A stretch of DNA of 64,000 nucleotides from CAXBID01 sp963815305 (GCA_963815305.1 CAWFFW010000001.1:1984001-2048000); one strand, 5' to 3'. Shown: positions 52,416 through 63,500, counted from the first letter of the stretch. A program made the numbers and translations. Notes: a model not told the origin generated them from the sequence alone.

Positions 52416-54686
52416 TTATTTTTTAAGTTTAAACGTAGTTTCTAAATAGTTTTTTGAAGACGTTCCAAGCATCACCGTATAATCTCCAGATTCTAAAACC
52501 TTTTCCATCTTAAGCCCTGTAAATTCTAACATTTTAGTATTTATTTTAAATGAAACAACTTTGTGTTCTCCAGGATTTAATTCTATTTTCTCAAAACCTT
52601 TTAATTCTTTATCTGGTCTGGTAACAGAACCAATCTCATCTTTAATATACATTTGAACTACTTCTTTAGCTTTCATCATACCATTATTAGTTACTTTCAC
52701 ATTAACCTGAATTTCTGTTTCGGGTGTTATTTCAGAATTTGAAATTGAAATATCTGAATATTCAAATTTTGTATAACTTAAACCATGACCAAATGGATAA
52801 ATAGGACCGTCTTCTAGAAATAAATAGCCTTTTCTATAGTTTATTTCTTTCATACTGTAATGAAAAGGAATCTGACCAATAGATCTTGGTATCGTAACGG
52901 GTAATTTACCCGAGGGCGATACTTCTCCAAAAATAATTTTTGCTGTAGACTGGTCGCCGAATTCGCTTAAATCCCAAGTATCTAAAATAGCATCAGCTTC
53001 TTTGGCAATGGTATTTATGGATAAAGTTCTTCTATGTTTAAATACAACAATTACCGGTTTACCCAGTGCCTTAACTTTTTCAATTAATTCATCTTGCGGT
53101 CCAACAGGGTCAATCGTAGCTCTGTCTCCTAACGCATTATTAAAGAACGCTTCTTTAGATGTAAATTCATCCCCTCCTAAAAATAAAATTACAACATCTG
53201 ATTTTCTTGCGATGTTCACTAAGTTAGTAATAGCCTTAGGATCATTTTCTAGTAGCATTGGTGCACCACCTTGTTCATCCGTTAGATGAAATCCTTTTTC
53301 TGCAACATAAATCATATTATTCCCTGTTACAGATTCAAACATTTCTTTTGTATTTTCCTTTACTAAAGGTCCTAGAAGTGCAATTTTAGTTGACTCATTT
53401 TTATTTAAAGGCAGTGTACTATTTTCATTTTTCAATAAAATTATAGACTCCAAATCAGATTCTTTAGCTAATTCTAAAGAAGACTCTGCTCTTACACCCT
53501 TTTTAACTTCTTCTATATTTATATAAGGATTATCAAATAACCCTAAAATAAACTTTGTTCTTAATACACGTCTTACAGATCTATCAATTAACTTTTCAAG
53601 TTCAGGGTTTTTCTTTACCATCTCTGGAAGATAAGCATAAGAATCCTCGGCATATAAATCAATATCGATACCTGCTTCAAGTCCCATTTGTGCGGCAGCT
53701 TCAGGCGATTCTGCAACATTCATAAAATAAAATAAACGTGCAATATCATTAGAATCTGAAACTACATAGCCTTCAAAACCCCATTGATCTCGAAGAACGC
53801 CTGTAAGCAATTCTGGATTACCATGACTTGCAATGCCATTTAAATCGCCATGTGATGCCATCACACCTAAAGTTTTAGCTTCTTTTACAGCAGCTTCAAA
53901 AGGTGGATATATTTCGTCTATAAGTGTTCGTGGAGAAATTTCTATGGCTGCAAAATTAGAACCCCCTAATACTTGTCCATAACCTGCAAAGTGCTTTGCA
54001 ACAGCACCAATATGAGTGCCATTTCCTAAGCCTTCATAATCTCCTTGAACTCCTATAATAGCATTGGTAACCATCTGCGTTGTTAAGTATGTATCTTCCC
54101 CGAAAGCTTCAGACATACGCCCAAAACGAGGGTCGCGTACCAAATCTGCTTCTGGCGAGTGGCACATGTGCATGCCTCGTAATCTGGCTTCTCTACCCAC
54201 TACATCCCATTGCCTTCTTACCAATTCTGGATTAAATGATGCTGCTGATGCTATGGGTCTTCCAAATTTTGTACAGCCTTCAGCGTCAACCCCGTTATAA
54301 GATTCTGTAACAAATAATGCTGGGATTCCCCAACGGTTGTTTTCTATAATATATTTCTGAAGTTCATTATTTAATTTTGCCGCAGCAACAGCATCTATAT
54401 GTTCGCCAGGGTTTTTAATACCAGCAATACCTATTTTTAATTTTTCAACAACTTTATCAGAAAGCTTTAAATTACCATTATCATCATGTTTTACACCTAT
54501 GTTAGCATGAAAAATTCGCATTTGAGCTACTTTTTCTTCTAAGGACATTAAAGGTATTAAAGCCTCAACGCGTTCATCAATTGATAATGAGGAATCTTTA
54601 TAATCTTTTGAAATTGAAGAGGATTTTTGGCAGGCGGATAATACAATCGTTAAGATGATTAAAGATATGATTAATAGTTTTTTCAT
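52416..54686 (-). CDS. GH3 beta-glycosidase lipoprotein (beta-xylosidase-like)
   Basis: A 756-residue lipoprotein (Cys19) with the standard GH3 layout: TIM barrel (HMCHSPEADLVRDPRFGRMSEAFGEDTYL, GAVAKHFAGYGQ, nucleophile Asp311 in EGYVVSDSND), the alpha/beta sandwich (VVILFLGGDEFTSKEAFFNNALGDRATID) and a fibronectin type III C-terminal domain (FGHGLSYTKFEYSD). Ulvan contains xylose, and GH3 xylosidases occur in described ulvan loci, so release of xylose is likely; beta-glucosidase activity cannot be excluded. First gene of the five-gene operon, with an operator 84-100 bases upstream. Confidence 0.93.
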   Translation of the reverse strand: MKKLLIISLIILTIVLSACQKSSSISKDYKDSSLSIDERVEALIPLMSLEEKVAQMRIFHANIGVKHDDNGNLKLSDKVVEKLKIGIAGIKNPGEHIDAVAAAKLNNELQKYIIENNRWGIPALFVTESYNGVDAEGCTKFGRPIASAASFNPELVRRQWDVVGREARLRGMHMCHSPEADLVRDPRFGRMSEAFGEDTYLTTQMVTNAIIGVQGDYEGLGNGTHIGAVAKHFAGYGQVLGGSNFAAIEISPRTLIDEIYPPFEAAVKEAKTLGVMASHGDLNGIASHGNPELLTGVLRDQWGFEGYVVSDSNDIARLFYFMNVAESPEAAAQMGLEAGIDIDLYAEDSYAYLPEMVKKNPELEKLIDRSVRRVLRTKFILGLFDNPYINIEEVKKGVRAESSLELAKESDLESIILLKNENSTLPLNKNESTKIALLGPLVKENTKEMFESVTGNNMIYVAEKGFHLTDEQGGAPMLLENDPKAITNLVNIARKSDVVILFLGGDEFTSKEAFFNNALGDRATIDPVGPQDELIEKVKALGKPVIVVFKHRRTLSINTIAKEADAILDTWDLSEFGDQSTAKIIFGEVSPSGKLPVTIPRSIGQIPFHYSMKEINYRKGYLFLEDGPIYPFGHGLSYTKFEYSDISISNSEITPETEIQVNVKVTNNGMMKAKEVVQMYIKDEIGSVTRPDKELKGFEKIELNPGEHKVVSFKINTKMLEFTGLKMEKVLESGDYTVMLGTSSKNYLETTFKLKK

Positions 54687-54769
54687 TATTTAGATATTTT
54701 TAATTTTAGCTGTTTTGAGAATTGAAAATTAATTGTTTTTTAAAAAATATAATAAGATTTAATTGTATT

Positions 54770-54786
54770 TATCCTGTAGTATAGAG
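54770..54786 (-). promoter_or_regulatory. Candidate operator upstream of the GH3 operon
   Basis: In gene orientation it reads CTCTATA-CTA-CAGGATA. The half nearer the gene is perfect and the far half is weak. 84-100 bases before the GH3 start. Confidence 0.5.
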
Positions 54787-54893
54787 CATCCGTATTTTTT
54801 AGTTAAATTAGTTCTAAAGTAACGCTTTATGTTATTTCATTTTTTTTCATAATTAAAAATAGAGAAATTATTCTAAATCTAATTGACTATGAT

Positions 54894-57227
54894 CTATTCA
54901 GGCTTTTCTAAAATTATCCCAACTACATTTGAATCATAATTTTTAAAAGATTGCCAAGGCCCATATAACCATAACAATACTTTATATCCTTCATCTGAAA
55001 CCACAATAGGTCTAATATTTCTATGTGGAGAATTGGAAGTTAATGCTTTCCATTCTATAGTAGAAATATCATCATTAGCATCAACTTTAGCAGTAAAAAT
55101 TTCGTGATTACCACCTAAATCTTCTCCTGTTGATGGATTTACATCTGTAGAAATATATACATTAGTAGGATCATCTGGATCAAAAGTTAGTAACCCCGAA
55201 TAACTACTTTCAACTTTATATAAACATTTTCCAGCATACGCTATTTCTCGATCATTCCATTTGTGACCATCCCAAGATGTAATTCTAAATCGTAAATCAT
55301 TATCATTTAAATAAAGTGTATAACCAATATGTGGATTGTTAATTTTGTCTTTGGCCATAGCACAAGTCCAAGCACTGTTTGGAACACTTTCATTAACAAA
55401 AGGTTTATTTTTTGTATTGCTCCCTGAATACAATTTTTCTGCTGAAGATGAAAACAAAGGGCCTTCGTTTATACTTTTTATAAATGTTCCACCAACCGTA
55501 TAAAAATTATTATTAGAAAATTCTACATAATACATATTATTACCAAAGTTTCTAGGATGTGCATCTGTATAAGATATACCAATAGTATTTTCATCTACTT
55601 GTAAATATTTGGCGTATGGCCTCTGAAAACCTTTTACTTCATTCGATATAAAATGTGTTCTATTCCCCCAATTTTTACCATAATCGGTTGACGTAATAAA
55701 GGAGGGATTAAAATTTAAACCGTCTCTAAAAAAATTATATAATTTCTCTTGATTTTTTACATAATAAAGATTCATATAAGTAACACCCACTTTTGCTTTA
55801 TACTCATGCTTAAAGGTGTCAATAGCCGTCCATTTTAAATAATCACTTGAAGCAGAAATGCTTGAATAATGTTTTTTTTCTCTGGCGTGTTTAGCCCAAA
55901 CTGCCAACACACTTTTATCTGGTCTTTTATATAGGGCTGGTACATTATGGTCATCCACTCCAATTTTTTTATCTAACACCAAAACACTATCTAAACGTTC
56001 ATTTTTTAAATCAAAAACTCCTAAACGAGCATCCCCACTTTGACCGCTAAGACCGGCAATAATGAGCTTTTTATTACTAATAATAACTCTTGGGTCTTGG
56101 TACCAACACCAGCCACCATCTTCCATAAATGTGGTGTAAGCAGTATTTTTATCCACAGGATAAAACGAGTTGATATATTTGTACATTTCTGAGCCTGCTG
56201 CTAAAAAACCACCAATATTATAGCTCGTAGTATAGTCTTTAAATTCATCAGACGTATTATAAAAATTTAATTTACCGTTTTCATCAACCTGTTTTGAGAT
56301 TTTACTCCAAGCTTTTAACAATATAGGCTCATAAGCTGTTCTGTCTAGCAAACCATTATTAATACCCCAAGCTATTCCGAATACAAAAAATGAGGTTCCA
56401 CCTAGTTCTAAACTTTGATAGTCTTTTTTGTCTCCAAGCAAACCTTCTGACCATGTACCATCTTTTCGTTGTGTACTTTTCAGGGTTTGTGCCATTTGTT
56501 TAAAAATATCTTCATAAAACAACATCTTTTCCCAGTCTTTTGGTACGTCTGAAATTAAAAGGGCTAAACCTGCGAAAACCCCACCGTTACTAAAGGATGA
56601 AAACAATTTGTTACCATTTTTCTCTTTTTTATCAAAATAAGAACTATCGCGATAAAATAATTGTGCATCTTTATCCCATAATTCTGAATACACTTTTTGA
56701 TATTGCTCATCCAAATACGCTAAATATACACCTGTAGTATCCTTTTCTATTTTTGATAATTTTGCTAAGACTTGTGGTTTTTGAAATAGTGCTTCACTTG
56801 TTTTCCAATTCCAATCTTTACTTTGGCTGTTATTTAAAATTGCATGTATTTTTGTTTGAGTTGGTAATATTATTTCTTCTCTTTTTAAATGAGGCTCTTC
56901 ATTAATACTTAAATAGAATTGGCTTACTGAATAGTTGTCTTTTTGGGCATGAATTCCCCACTTGTTTCTTTCACCTGTTTCAATCAACCCATTGATGTAT
57001 TTTGGATAGTGGGATACTTCACTAAGTTGAAATATACCTGAATAAAGCATACTATTAGACCAATGTAACTCATTAAACTTGTTATCTAAACTATGATTCA
57101 TCTGCCAATTTGCTACTTTTTCAGTTATCTTAATAACTTCATGTGCAGATGGAACTTCATTCGTGTTTTCAGAAGTGCAGCCCAGAAATAAACTAAGGAT
57201 ACAAATAAATATAGTTTTCTTAAACAT
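54894..57227 (-). CDS. Fusion of a degenerate GH105-like domain and a BNR_4 beta-propeller (lyase-like)
   Basis: I start at 57227 (MFKKTIFICILSLFLGC, a lipoprotein signal) and not at 57260. In the 788-residue numbering, about 40-365 is a GH105-like barrel (LSEVSHYPKYINGLIETG, FGIAWGINNGLLDR, YNIGGFLAAGSEMYKY). Its catalytic motifs have drifted: HADD is replaced by QKDN, CDALF by SEALF and WSRGNGW by FSNGG. About 375-788 is a BNR_4 propeller (GGWCWYQDPRVIISNKKLIIAGLSG, VDDHNVPALYKRPDKSVLAVWAKHAR, GKNWGNRTHFIS, FQRPYAKYL), the fold of PL24/PL25-type ulvan lyases. An ulvan lyase with an attached helper domain is a reasonable idea. It is the last gene of its operon, 51 bases or more after GH43. 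Confidence 0.8.
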   Translation of the reverse strand: MFKKTIFICILSLFLGCTSENTNEVPSAHEVIKITEKVANWQMNHSLDNKFNELHWSNSMLYSGIFQLSEVSHYPKYINGLIETGERNKWGIHAQKDNYSVSQFYLSINEEPHLKREEIILPTQTKIHAILNNSQSKDWNWKTSEALFQKPQVLAKLSKIEKDTTGVYLAYLDEQYQKVYSELWDKDAQLFYRDSSYFDKKEKNGNKLFSSFSNGGVFAGLALLISDVPKDWEKMLFYEDIFKQMAQTLKSTQRKDGTWSEGLLGDKKDYQSLELGGTSFFVFGIAWGINNGLLDRTAYEPILLKAWSKISKQVDENGKLNFYNTSDEFKDYTTSYNIGGFLAAGSEMYKYINSFYPVDKNTAYTTFMEDGGWCWYQDPRVIISNKKLIIAGLSGQSGDARLGVFDLKNERLDSVLVLDKKIGVDDHNVPALYKRPDKSVLAVWAKHAREKKHYSSISASSDYLKWTAIDTFKHEYKAKVGVTYMNLYYVKNQEKLYNFFRDGLNFNPSFITSTDYGKNWGNRTHFISNEVKGFQRPYAKYLQVDENTIGISYTDAHPRNFGNNMYYVEFSNNNFYTVGGTFIKSINEGPLFSSSAEKLYSGSNTKNKPFVNESVPNSAWTCAMAKDKINNPHIGYTLYLNDNDLRFRITSWDGHKWNDREIAYAGKCLYKVESSYSGLLTFDPDDPTNVYISTDVNPSTGEDLGGNHEIFTAKVDANDDISTIEWKALTSNSPHRNIRPIVVSDEGYKVLLWLYGPWQSFKNYDSNVVGIILEKPE

Positions 57228-57311
57228 TTTAGGGTTTTGTGTTTTTAACTTAAAAATCATTTATAAAATCAATCTTTTTATAGATTATTAGTAGCATCAT
57301 TTTAATTCTAT

Positions 57312-58655
57312 TTACTTAAATCTAAATCTGTTTATTTTTAAATTTGCTACTGCAGAATTTTTAAAAACTAAACATATTGTTTGTCCATTTTCTAACGCGT
57401 TAGTTTTAAAACTTTCTTTTTGAAACGCTTTAGTGTTATTGGCTGTAAAATTACACGTTGCGAGTAGCTTACCATTTTGAGAACCTTCCCTAATTTCTAT
57501 TTCTGAATTAGTGCTAGATAAAACCTCAAGTTCTATATTGCTTTTTCCTTTTAGGTTTTGAATATTTGGATAGGTTACATATCCATTTTTTCCTTCTGCC
57601 ATAATAGAAAAACCTCCTATAGTATTTTCGATTTTTTGGACTCCAGATGCTTTAAAATAATCTTCTGCCTCAATTGCTCCGTTGTTTGCATCGTATTGTC
57701 CTACGCCAATACCATCAACCCGAATCAAATCCATTTCACCATTATCCTTATAATGCACATAACTTATAAATGCATCTCTAAAATAACGGTTTCCTGTTTG
57801 ACTTATATCACAATAAATAAAATACCATTGGTTATACCACTCAAAAAACGAACCATGTCGTCCTTGTAAAAAACCATTTGGCCATGTAGGTGTATCATAC
57901 CCTTCAGCAAAACTTTCTTCTTTTATTACAGTGTCTTTATAATCATAAGGTCCGTATACATTATCAGACATGGCGTAAAAACAGCCCCAAGACAAATAAT
58001 ACTTTCCATGGTATTTGTGCACAAAGGGTTTATCATCTGTTGGCATTTCTTCGTTTTTACCATCTCTGTTATAAGGGCCTCTTGGGTTATTGATACTAAT
58101 TTTTTTTGGAGTTTCTGCCAAACTTATCATATCATCATTCAGCTTAGCTATATAGTAATCCCATACGCCAAAAATGATGTAATGTGCTCCCTTATCCTCA
58201 AAAACTGCCATGTCGTATTCATGGGTTGGTGTTAAATCTGAAACTAATAATGGCTTTCCCATCACATCTTTCCATGGACCTACTGGTGTATCTCCAACCA
58301 CTACACCTGTTTGTTCATTACCTTCAGAAAAATAAAAGTAGTATTTACCGTTTTTGAAAGCGGCATCTGTAGCCCAACATCTGGTAAAATTATTACCGAT
58401 ATAGGTGTCTTTTGGGTTTAAAACACTTCGTTTTGTCCAATTCACTAAATCAGGCGATGACCATATCCACCAATCTTCCATGATGAATTCTTTATTTTCT
58501 ATAGATTTATCGTGTGATGCATAAACATAAGCTGTATCATTAAAAATATGAATATGTGGATCGTTAAGTCCTTTGTTTGGTACAATTGGATTTTGGGCGT
58601 ACGCCGATACCATGAGATTAAACAGTATAACTATATTTAAAATTCTTCTAAACAT
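57312..58655 (-). CDS. GH43-like protein with C-terminal CBM6-like domain
   Basis: A 447-residue secreted protein (signal ending MVSAYAQ). Five-bladed propeller: base Asp32 in GLNDPHIHIF, then RCWATDAAFKNGKYYFYFS, HEYDMAVFEDKG (second Asp) and DDKPFVHKYHGKYYLSWG. At the position where GH43 enzymes usually have the general-acid Glu (E-x-P), this protein has D-K-P, so the acid may be an Asp or lie elsewhere. About 325-447 is a CBM6-like module (GAIEAEDYFKASG). Located 38 bases after the DUF5060 gene in the operon. Likely acts on xylose- or arabinose-like side units. Confidence 0.85.
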   Translation of the reverse strand: MFRRILNIVILFNLMVSAYAQNPIVPNKGLNDPHIHIFNDTAYVYASHDKSIENKEFIMEDWWIWSSPDLVNWTKRSVLNPKDTYIGNNFTRCWATDAAFKNGKYYFYFSEGNEQTGVVVGDTPVGPWKDVMGKPLLVSDLTPTHEYDMAVFEDKGAHYIIFGVWDYYIAKLNDDMISLAETPKKISINNPRGPYNRDGKNEEMPTDDKPFVHKYHGKYYLSWGCFYAMSDNVYGPYDYKDTVIKEESFAEGYDTPTWPNGFLQGRHGSFFEWYNQWYFIYCDISQTGNRYFRDAFISYVHYKDNGEMDLIRVDGIGVGQYDANNGAIEAEDYFKASGVQKIENTIGGFSIMAEGKNGYVTYPNIQNLKGKSNIELEVLSSTNSEIEIREGSQNGKLLATCNFTANNTKAFQKESFKTNALENGQTICLVFKNSAVANLKINRFRFK

Positions 58656-58693
58656 GTTTTTTATGATTATATTTTTTGGAATTTAATTTCCTT

Positions 58694-60547
58694 TTATTGA
58701 AGTATGATGATTACAACCCAATCCTTACCAGGTTCTGACGGTGGCGTGCCTAATTTAACTAACCCATTCCCTTTTACTGATTTTATAGAACCATTTTGTA
58801 AATGACCTCCATGTCTAGGATCGAACCATTTTATTTCAAAAGTTTTATCAGATATCCCTAAATCAATTTTCATACTATCGGTATTAGCTTCAGTATATAT
58901 GGCATACACTTCATTTTCTTTTGCTAAACAGTACGAAACTTCATCAGAAAATACTAAATCGTCACGAGGTTCCATCTCCCAAAACGGGATATAATTATTA
59001 AAAAAATATAAAGCATATCTGTTTTGATCCCAAAATAAATCGCGACTCCTAAAATCTTGACAGGTTAAATCTGAATTTGGACTTGCATACCCAAAATACC
59101 ATTCTACACCATACCCTCCTGCCATAAGTGTTCCCCAAAGGGCTCTACCTCTAGCAAAATTATGTTCAAGGTCTTCATCATCTGGCAATAACGCTATATT
59201 TGCTTTTCCTGGTTCATCTACCGCTAATGCCCATTTTTTACCTGTTGCATTAGATTTGTCTCGCCACTTTAAAACTCGAGGATGTACATCGTTAAAATCA
59301 GGATGACTTAATTGCAATGATGCTCCTGTAAGTGGCGATTGGTTTCCAATTAATTCGGCATATCTATCATCTTTATTGGGAAAGGTATGAATAACTAAAT
59401 GACTATTGTAAGTATCTAAATTTGACACATAATGAGCTACTTTTATAACTTCTGTAATAGGTTGATTGTTTTCTTCTCCTAAATTCCAATTCATCGATAA
59501 ATGATGTCCAAATCTCGCAATTAATTCTCGGTAATACAGTTTTCCTTCAACCCCAAAAACACCATTATCCATTAAATGATCGGTTTCAGTTTCATGAGTT
59601 TTAAAATGAAGAAACATGCCTTTTGTTTCAGCATATTCAAAAATTCGTTCCCATTGCTCTAGTTTGGAAACATCAAAACGTGTTTTATAAAACATGGTTT
59701 CCCAAGCCTCTTTATTCTTTTGAACACTTGCATATTCTTCATATTCCTCTACTGGCACCTTTAAAATATGAGGAAATATATTCCTGTCGTCGCCATCAAC
59801 ATTAAAGGTTAAAAACGAGAATACATTTAATTTTTCACTTGCCAAGTAATTTATGGCACCTAAAAGATTTTTACCTTTTTTTCCTTGCCATAAAAATCGT
59901 ACTGCGCTTTCATCAAAATCTTTAGCATGAGGCTCCCAAACTTTTTGAAAACCCAAAGCGTTGGTTGATACATCTATATCGGTATAAGCCAATAAATTTT
60001 CTGGAGCATCCACTCCAAGTTTTATAAAGTATTTTTGACTTTCAGCGAATTTCAAATAGGATTTACCAACATATTGCAATCGCCCTTTGGCGCGGTTATC
60101 AATCCCTTTTTTATCCGATTCAGAAATTGCAAATGTTCCAGATTGTCCATCCATAAAACCTGCACTAGAAGCTTCACTTAAATTAGCAGACACTGCTATA
60201 TTTTCGCCTTTCTTAAATGATGTGTTGTACGTCCATACTCCAATAGTATCTGGCGTAAAACGAACTTGCCAAATATTTCCTGAACCACCACTAGTTTCTG
60301 CTGCATTGCCATCAGCTGCATAAAAGCCAGGAATAACATAGGTTTTATCGCCATTCTTAAAAGTAACATCTAACCTGTAATTTAAAAACGGATTATTTTC
60401 ATCCATTTCATTAGTTTCAGGACCTTCGAAGTTCAAAGCAACCCTATGCCATTTTTTTAGTTCACCTTCAATTTTCACTTCTTTTTGTTGTTGACATGAA
60501 AAAAAAGACAATGTTACAATCAAAAAAAGTAAAAAATAAGATTTCAT
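58694..60547 (-). CDS. DUF5060 lipoprotein with TIM-barrel glycosidase-like core
   Basis: A 617-residue lipoprotein (Cys18). About 30-130 is a DUF5060 beta domain (KKWHRVALNFEGPETNEMDENNPFLNYRLDVTF, YVIPGFYAADGNA, VRFTPDTIGVWTYNTSF). About 160-520 is a barrel resembling DUF4038/apiosidase-like enzymes (YFIKLGVDAPENLLAYTD, ETDHLMDNG, LSMNWNLGEENNQP with a Glu pair, KKWALAVDEPGKANIALLP). The end (DKTFEIKWFDPRHGGHLQNG) is the putative collagen-binding domain often found after this barrel. Glycosidase activity is likely; the substrate is not established. Located 19 bases after the sulfatase-GH78 gene. Confidence 0.8.
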   Translation of the reverse strand: MKSYFLLFLIVTLSFFSCQQQKEVKIEGELKKWHRVALNFEGPETNEMDENNPFLNYRLDVTFKNGDKTYVIPGFYAADGNAAETSGGSGNIWQVRFTPDTIGVWTYNTSFKKGENIAVSANLSEASSAGFMDGQSGTFAISESDKKGIDNRAKGRLQYVGKSYLKFAESQKYFIKLGVDAPENLLAYTDIDVSTNALGFQKVWEPHAKDFDESAVRFLWQGKKGKNLLGAINYLASEKLNVFSFLTFNVDGDDRNIFPHILKVPVEEYEEYASVQKNKEAWETMFYKTRFDVSKLEQWERIFEYAETKGMFLHFKTHETETDHLMDNGVFGVEGKLYYRELIARFGHHLSMNWNLGEENNQPITEVIKVAHYVSNLDTYNSHLVIHTFPNKDDRYAELIGNQSPLTGASLQLSHPDFNDVHPRVLKWRDKSNATGKKWALAVDEPGKANIALLPDDEDLEHNFARGRALWGTLMAGGYGVEWYFGYASPNSDLTCQDFRSRDLFWDQNRYALYFFNNYIPFWEMEPRDDLVFSDEVSYCLAKENEVYAIYTEANTDSMKIDLGISDKTFEIKWFDPRHGGHLQNGSIKSVKGNGLVKLGTPPSEPGKDWVVIIILQ

Positions 60548-60566
60548 AATGTATTATGATTTGAGT

Positions 60567-63500
60567 TTAAAAGGAATTTATTTTTAATTCAATGGTATGC
60601 TTTCCTGGTGATAACCTTATGGATTCAAAAGCCGATGGTACTTTTTCTCCATTATGAATTAAGTCTTTTCCTTCTAAACCATTTAATGAAAATTCCGCTA
60701 CCATATTCCCAGGTATCTCAATTTCATAAGTTTGTAATCGCGCACCGTTATAAGTATAGGTTCCTTTTATTTCTCCTCGTACGGTTGGCACTACAATGTC
60801 GCTCGATTTTAACTTACCCATTTGAGGCTTTATTGAGGCCACGCCAAATCCAGGTGTTTTAGGTTTGATTCCCCATAAGCCACGTGGTATTATATTTGCG
60901 GGTACTGCTCCCCAAGCGTGGTTCCAATCTAGATTATTCTTATATTTCAAATCCCAAGCTTCTAAAGTCATTGTAGAGCCTATACGAATCATATTGTACC
61001 AGCTTCTTTCTTCTGTGCTGGCTAACAAATCTAAGGCGTAATCTGCTTCACCAGCATTATATAAGCCGTCCATTAAAAATTGCGAACCATAAACACTACA
61101 AGCCATTCCTCGAGATTTAATAAATTCAATAACAGAATTAAGATGCGCTTCTGGCACCATTCCAAATGCCAATGGCATCATATTAGCGTGTAAAGATGCA
61201 TGATCTGTACCAATCCCATCAACATAAATACCACGTTCATGATCAAACATGTTTTCATTAAGGGCTTGTTTTACTTTGGCTGCTCTAAGTTCAAACTCTA
61301 AAACTTCTTGAGTTTTACCTAACACTTTAGCAAATTCTGCCATAATTTTCATGTTCTCATAGAAAAAGGCATTAATTACAGTATTGTAAGGTTTAAACAC
61401 ATAACCATCACGCTCACCTTTATTGTTTGGATCACCTCCCCAACCAGCTGATGGCCAATCAACAATATCGGTAAGTGGCTTTGAATACCCTTCTTTAAAA
61501 CCAAGTTTATACATAAACTCGGGCGTTACATTTTCTGAAGTTATTAAACCTTGTTCATTAGATAATTCATAAAGTGTTTTATACTTTAAATCTTCATAAT
61601 ACTTTTCAATAAGTTCTGTATTACCGGTGTACATGTAGTCTGCATAAAACAATAACGCCATATGTTGTTGCCATTCTGTTGGCCATGTCGGGTGTTCCAT
61701 AAAATATTCAATGGTACGTCTAGCCATCGCATACTCTCTATCTGTTGTATAGTGACTTAACTGATTTAAGTAAGCATCCGCCTCATATGGAATACGCTCC
61801 CTATCTCCATCTACATATAACCCGTTAAAAGTAGTGGCTTTTATGGAGTACTTACACAACTCCCAAACTTGATTTAAGATGTTGTTATTACTATCAAAAC
61901 TGCTTGCATTATCATCCCAATAGGTATGGTATACTAATTGTTCAAAATCGTTAATTGTAATAGGTTCTTGATTCCCTTCTATTTCAGCATATCTAAATGG
62001 CATCAATACTGGAAAACCTTGAGGTAATGCAATTGCTTTATTGGGTAATGTATTTCGTTCGTCTGCTTTTATCGATAGTTGATATTTTGTTTGACCAGGA
62101 GTAACATCAACTTTTATTTCCTGATAACGAATATGGCTCTTTTCAAAAGGTGTTCTATTGATATGTTCTCCTTTTAATTGCTCCCCAATCCTAACAGTAA
62201 TGGTATGTGGCTTTTTAGCCTCGTAATTAAAATCTAGCGTTGCAAATGCCGCTTTACCAAAATCCATAAAATAAAAATCACCTCTATTTTCAAATTTTAT
62301 AGGTTTCACCTGCTCTACTACAAACTTATTTTCTGTTGAAATAATATAGCTATCGCTTTGTCCTGTTGTAAATTTTTGAGCCCCGGAATAATCCACCAGT
62401 CTATTTTCCTCATCCCAAATTCTAACTTTCCAATAGTAGGTTTTTTTTGCTTGAAGCGAACCTCCCTTATATTCTACATTTGTTGATTTTAACGCACGTA
62501 CCTGACCACTATCCCAAATATCCCCATTATTGGCATCAATAGTCGTTTTATTTGAGGCTACCAATATTTGATAAGCGCCTTGGTATTTGGCACCTAAAGG
62601 CACAGTCCATCCAAATTCTGGCTTTAAATCAATAATCTTAACATCTGCACTTGGGTCTCTTATAAGCTCAACCGTTAAATCAGTTGGTGCTGCTCTATAT
62701 GCATTACTATTTTTCTTAATTAATTCTTCAAGTTTTGCTCGGAGTTTATTGGCGGTATCTTTATATTTTTTCTTTCCAATTAAGTTGTTAATCTCTTTTG
62801 GGTCTTTTTTTAAATTATAAAGTTCCTCAATAGATTTGTTATTTACATATCTAAAGTATTTCCATTCTGCAGTTCGCACGCCCTCACTTGGTGGAATTTC
62901 ACTAAAATCCCATAAATGTTCTATCAAAATAGTATCTCGAGCCATGGTATTTGTTTCTTTTTTAACAATAGGCATTAAGCTTCTACCTTGCCATGTATCT
63001 GGTGCTTTAACTCCTGCTAAATCTACTATAGTTTGAGGAATATCTATATTTAAAACCATATCATCAATATCTTGATGTTGATTTACTCTAGGGTCATACA
63101 CAATTAATGGTACTCTAATAGAATTATCATACATTAACCATTTTCCTGCCAGTTGTCGTTCTCCTAAAAAATAACCGTTATCGCCCATTACTATAATAAC
63201 GGTGTTTTTATCAACGCCTTTTTCTTTTAGTTTTTGTCTTAACTTCGCAATTTCTAAGTCTATTCCAGAAATCATTCTATAATAGCCTTTTAAACTGTGT
63301 TGATATTTCTCAGGTGTATCATAACGCCAAGTCCAACGCAATCTATTAAAACCATCTCTTACTATTTTTGGTTGGGCCTCAAAATATTTATCATCCCCTA
63401 ATTCTGGTCCTGGAATAGTAGTATTTTCAAGTAATTTATCGGTTTCTGCTTGCCAAAAGTATTGATCTGGTGCGCCGTCGTGTGCATGTGGTGCACTAAA

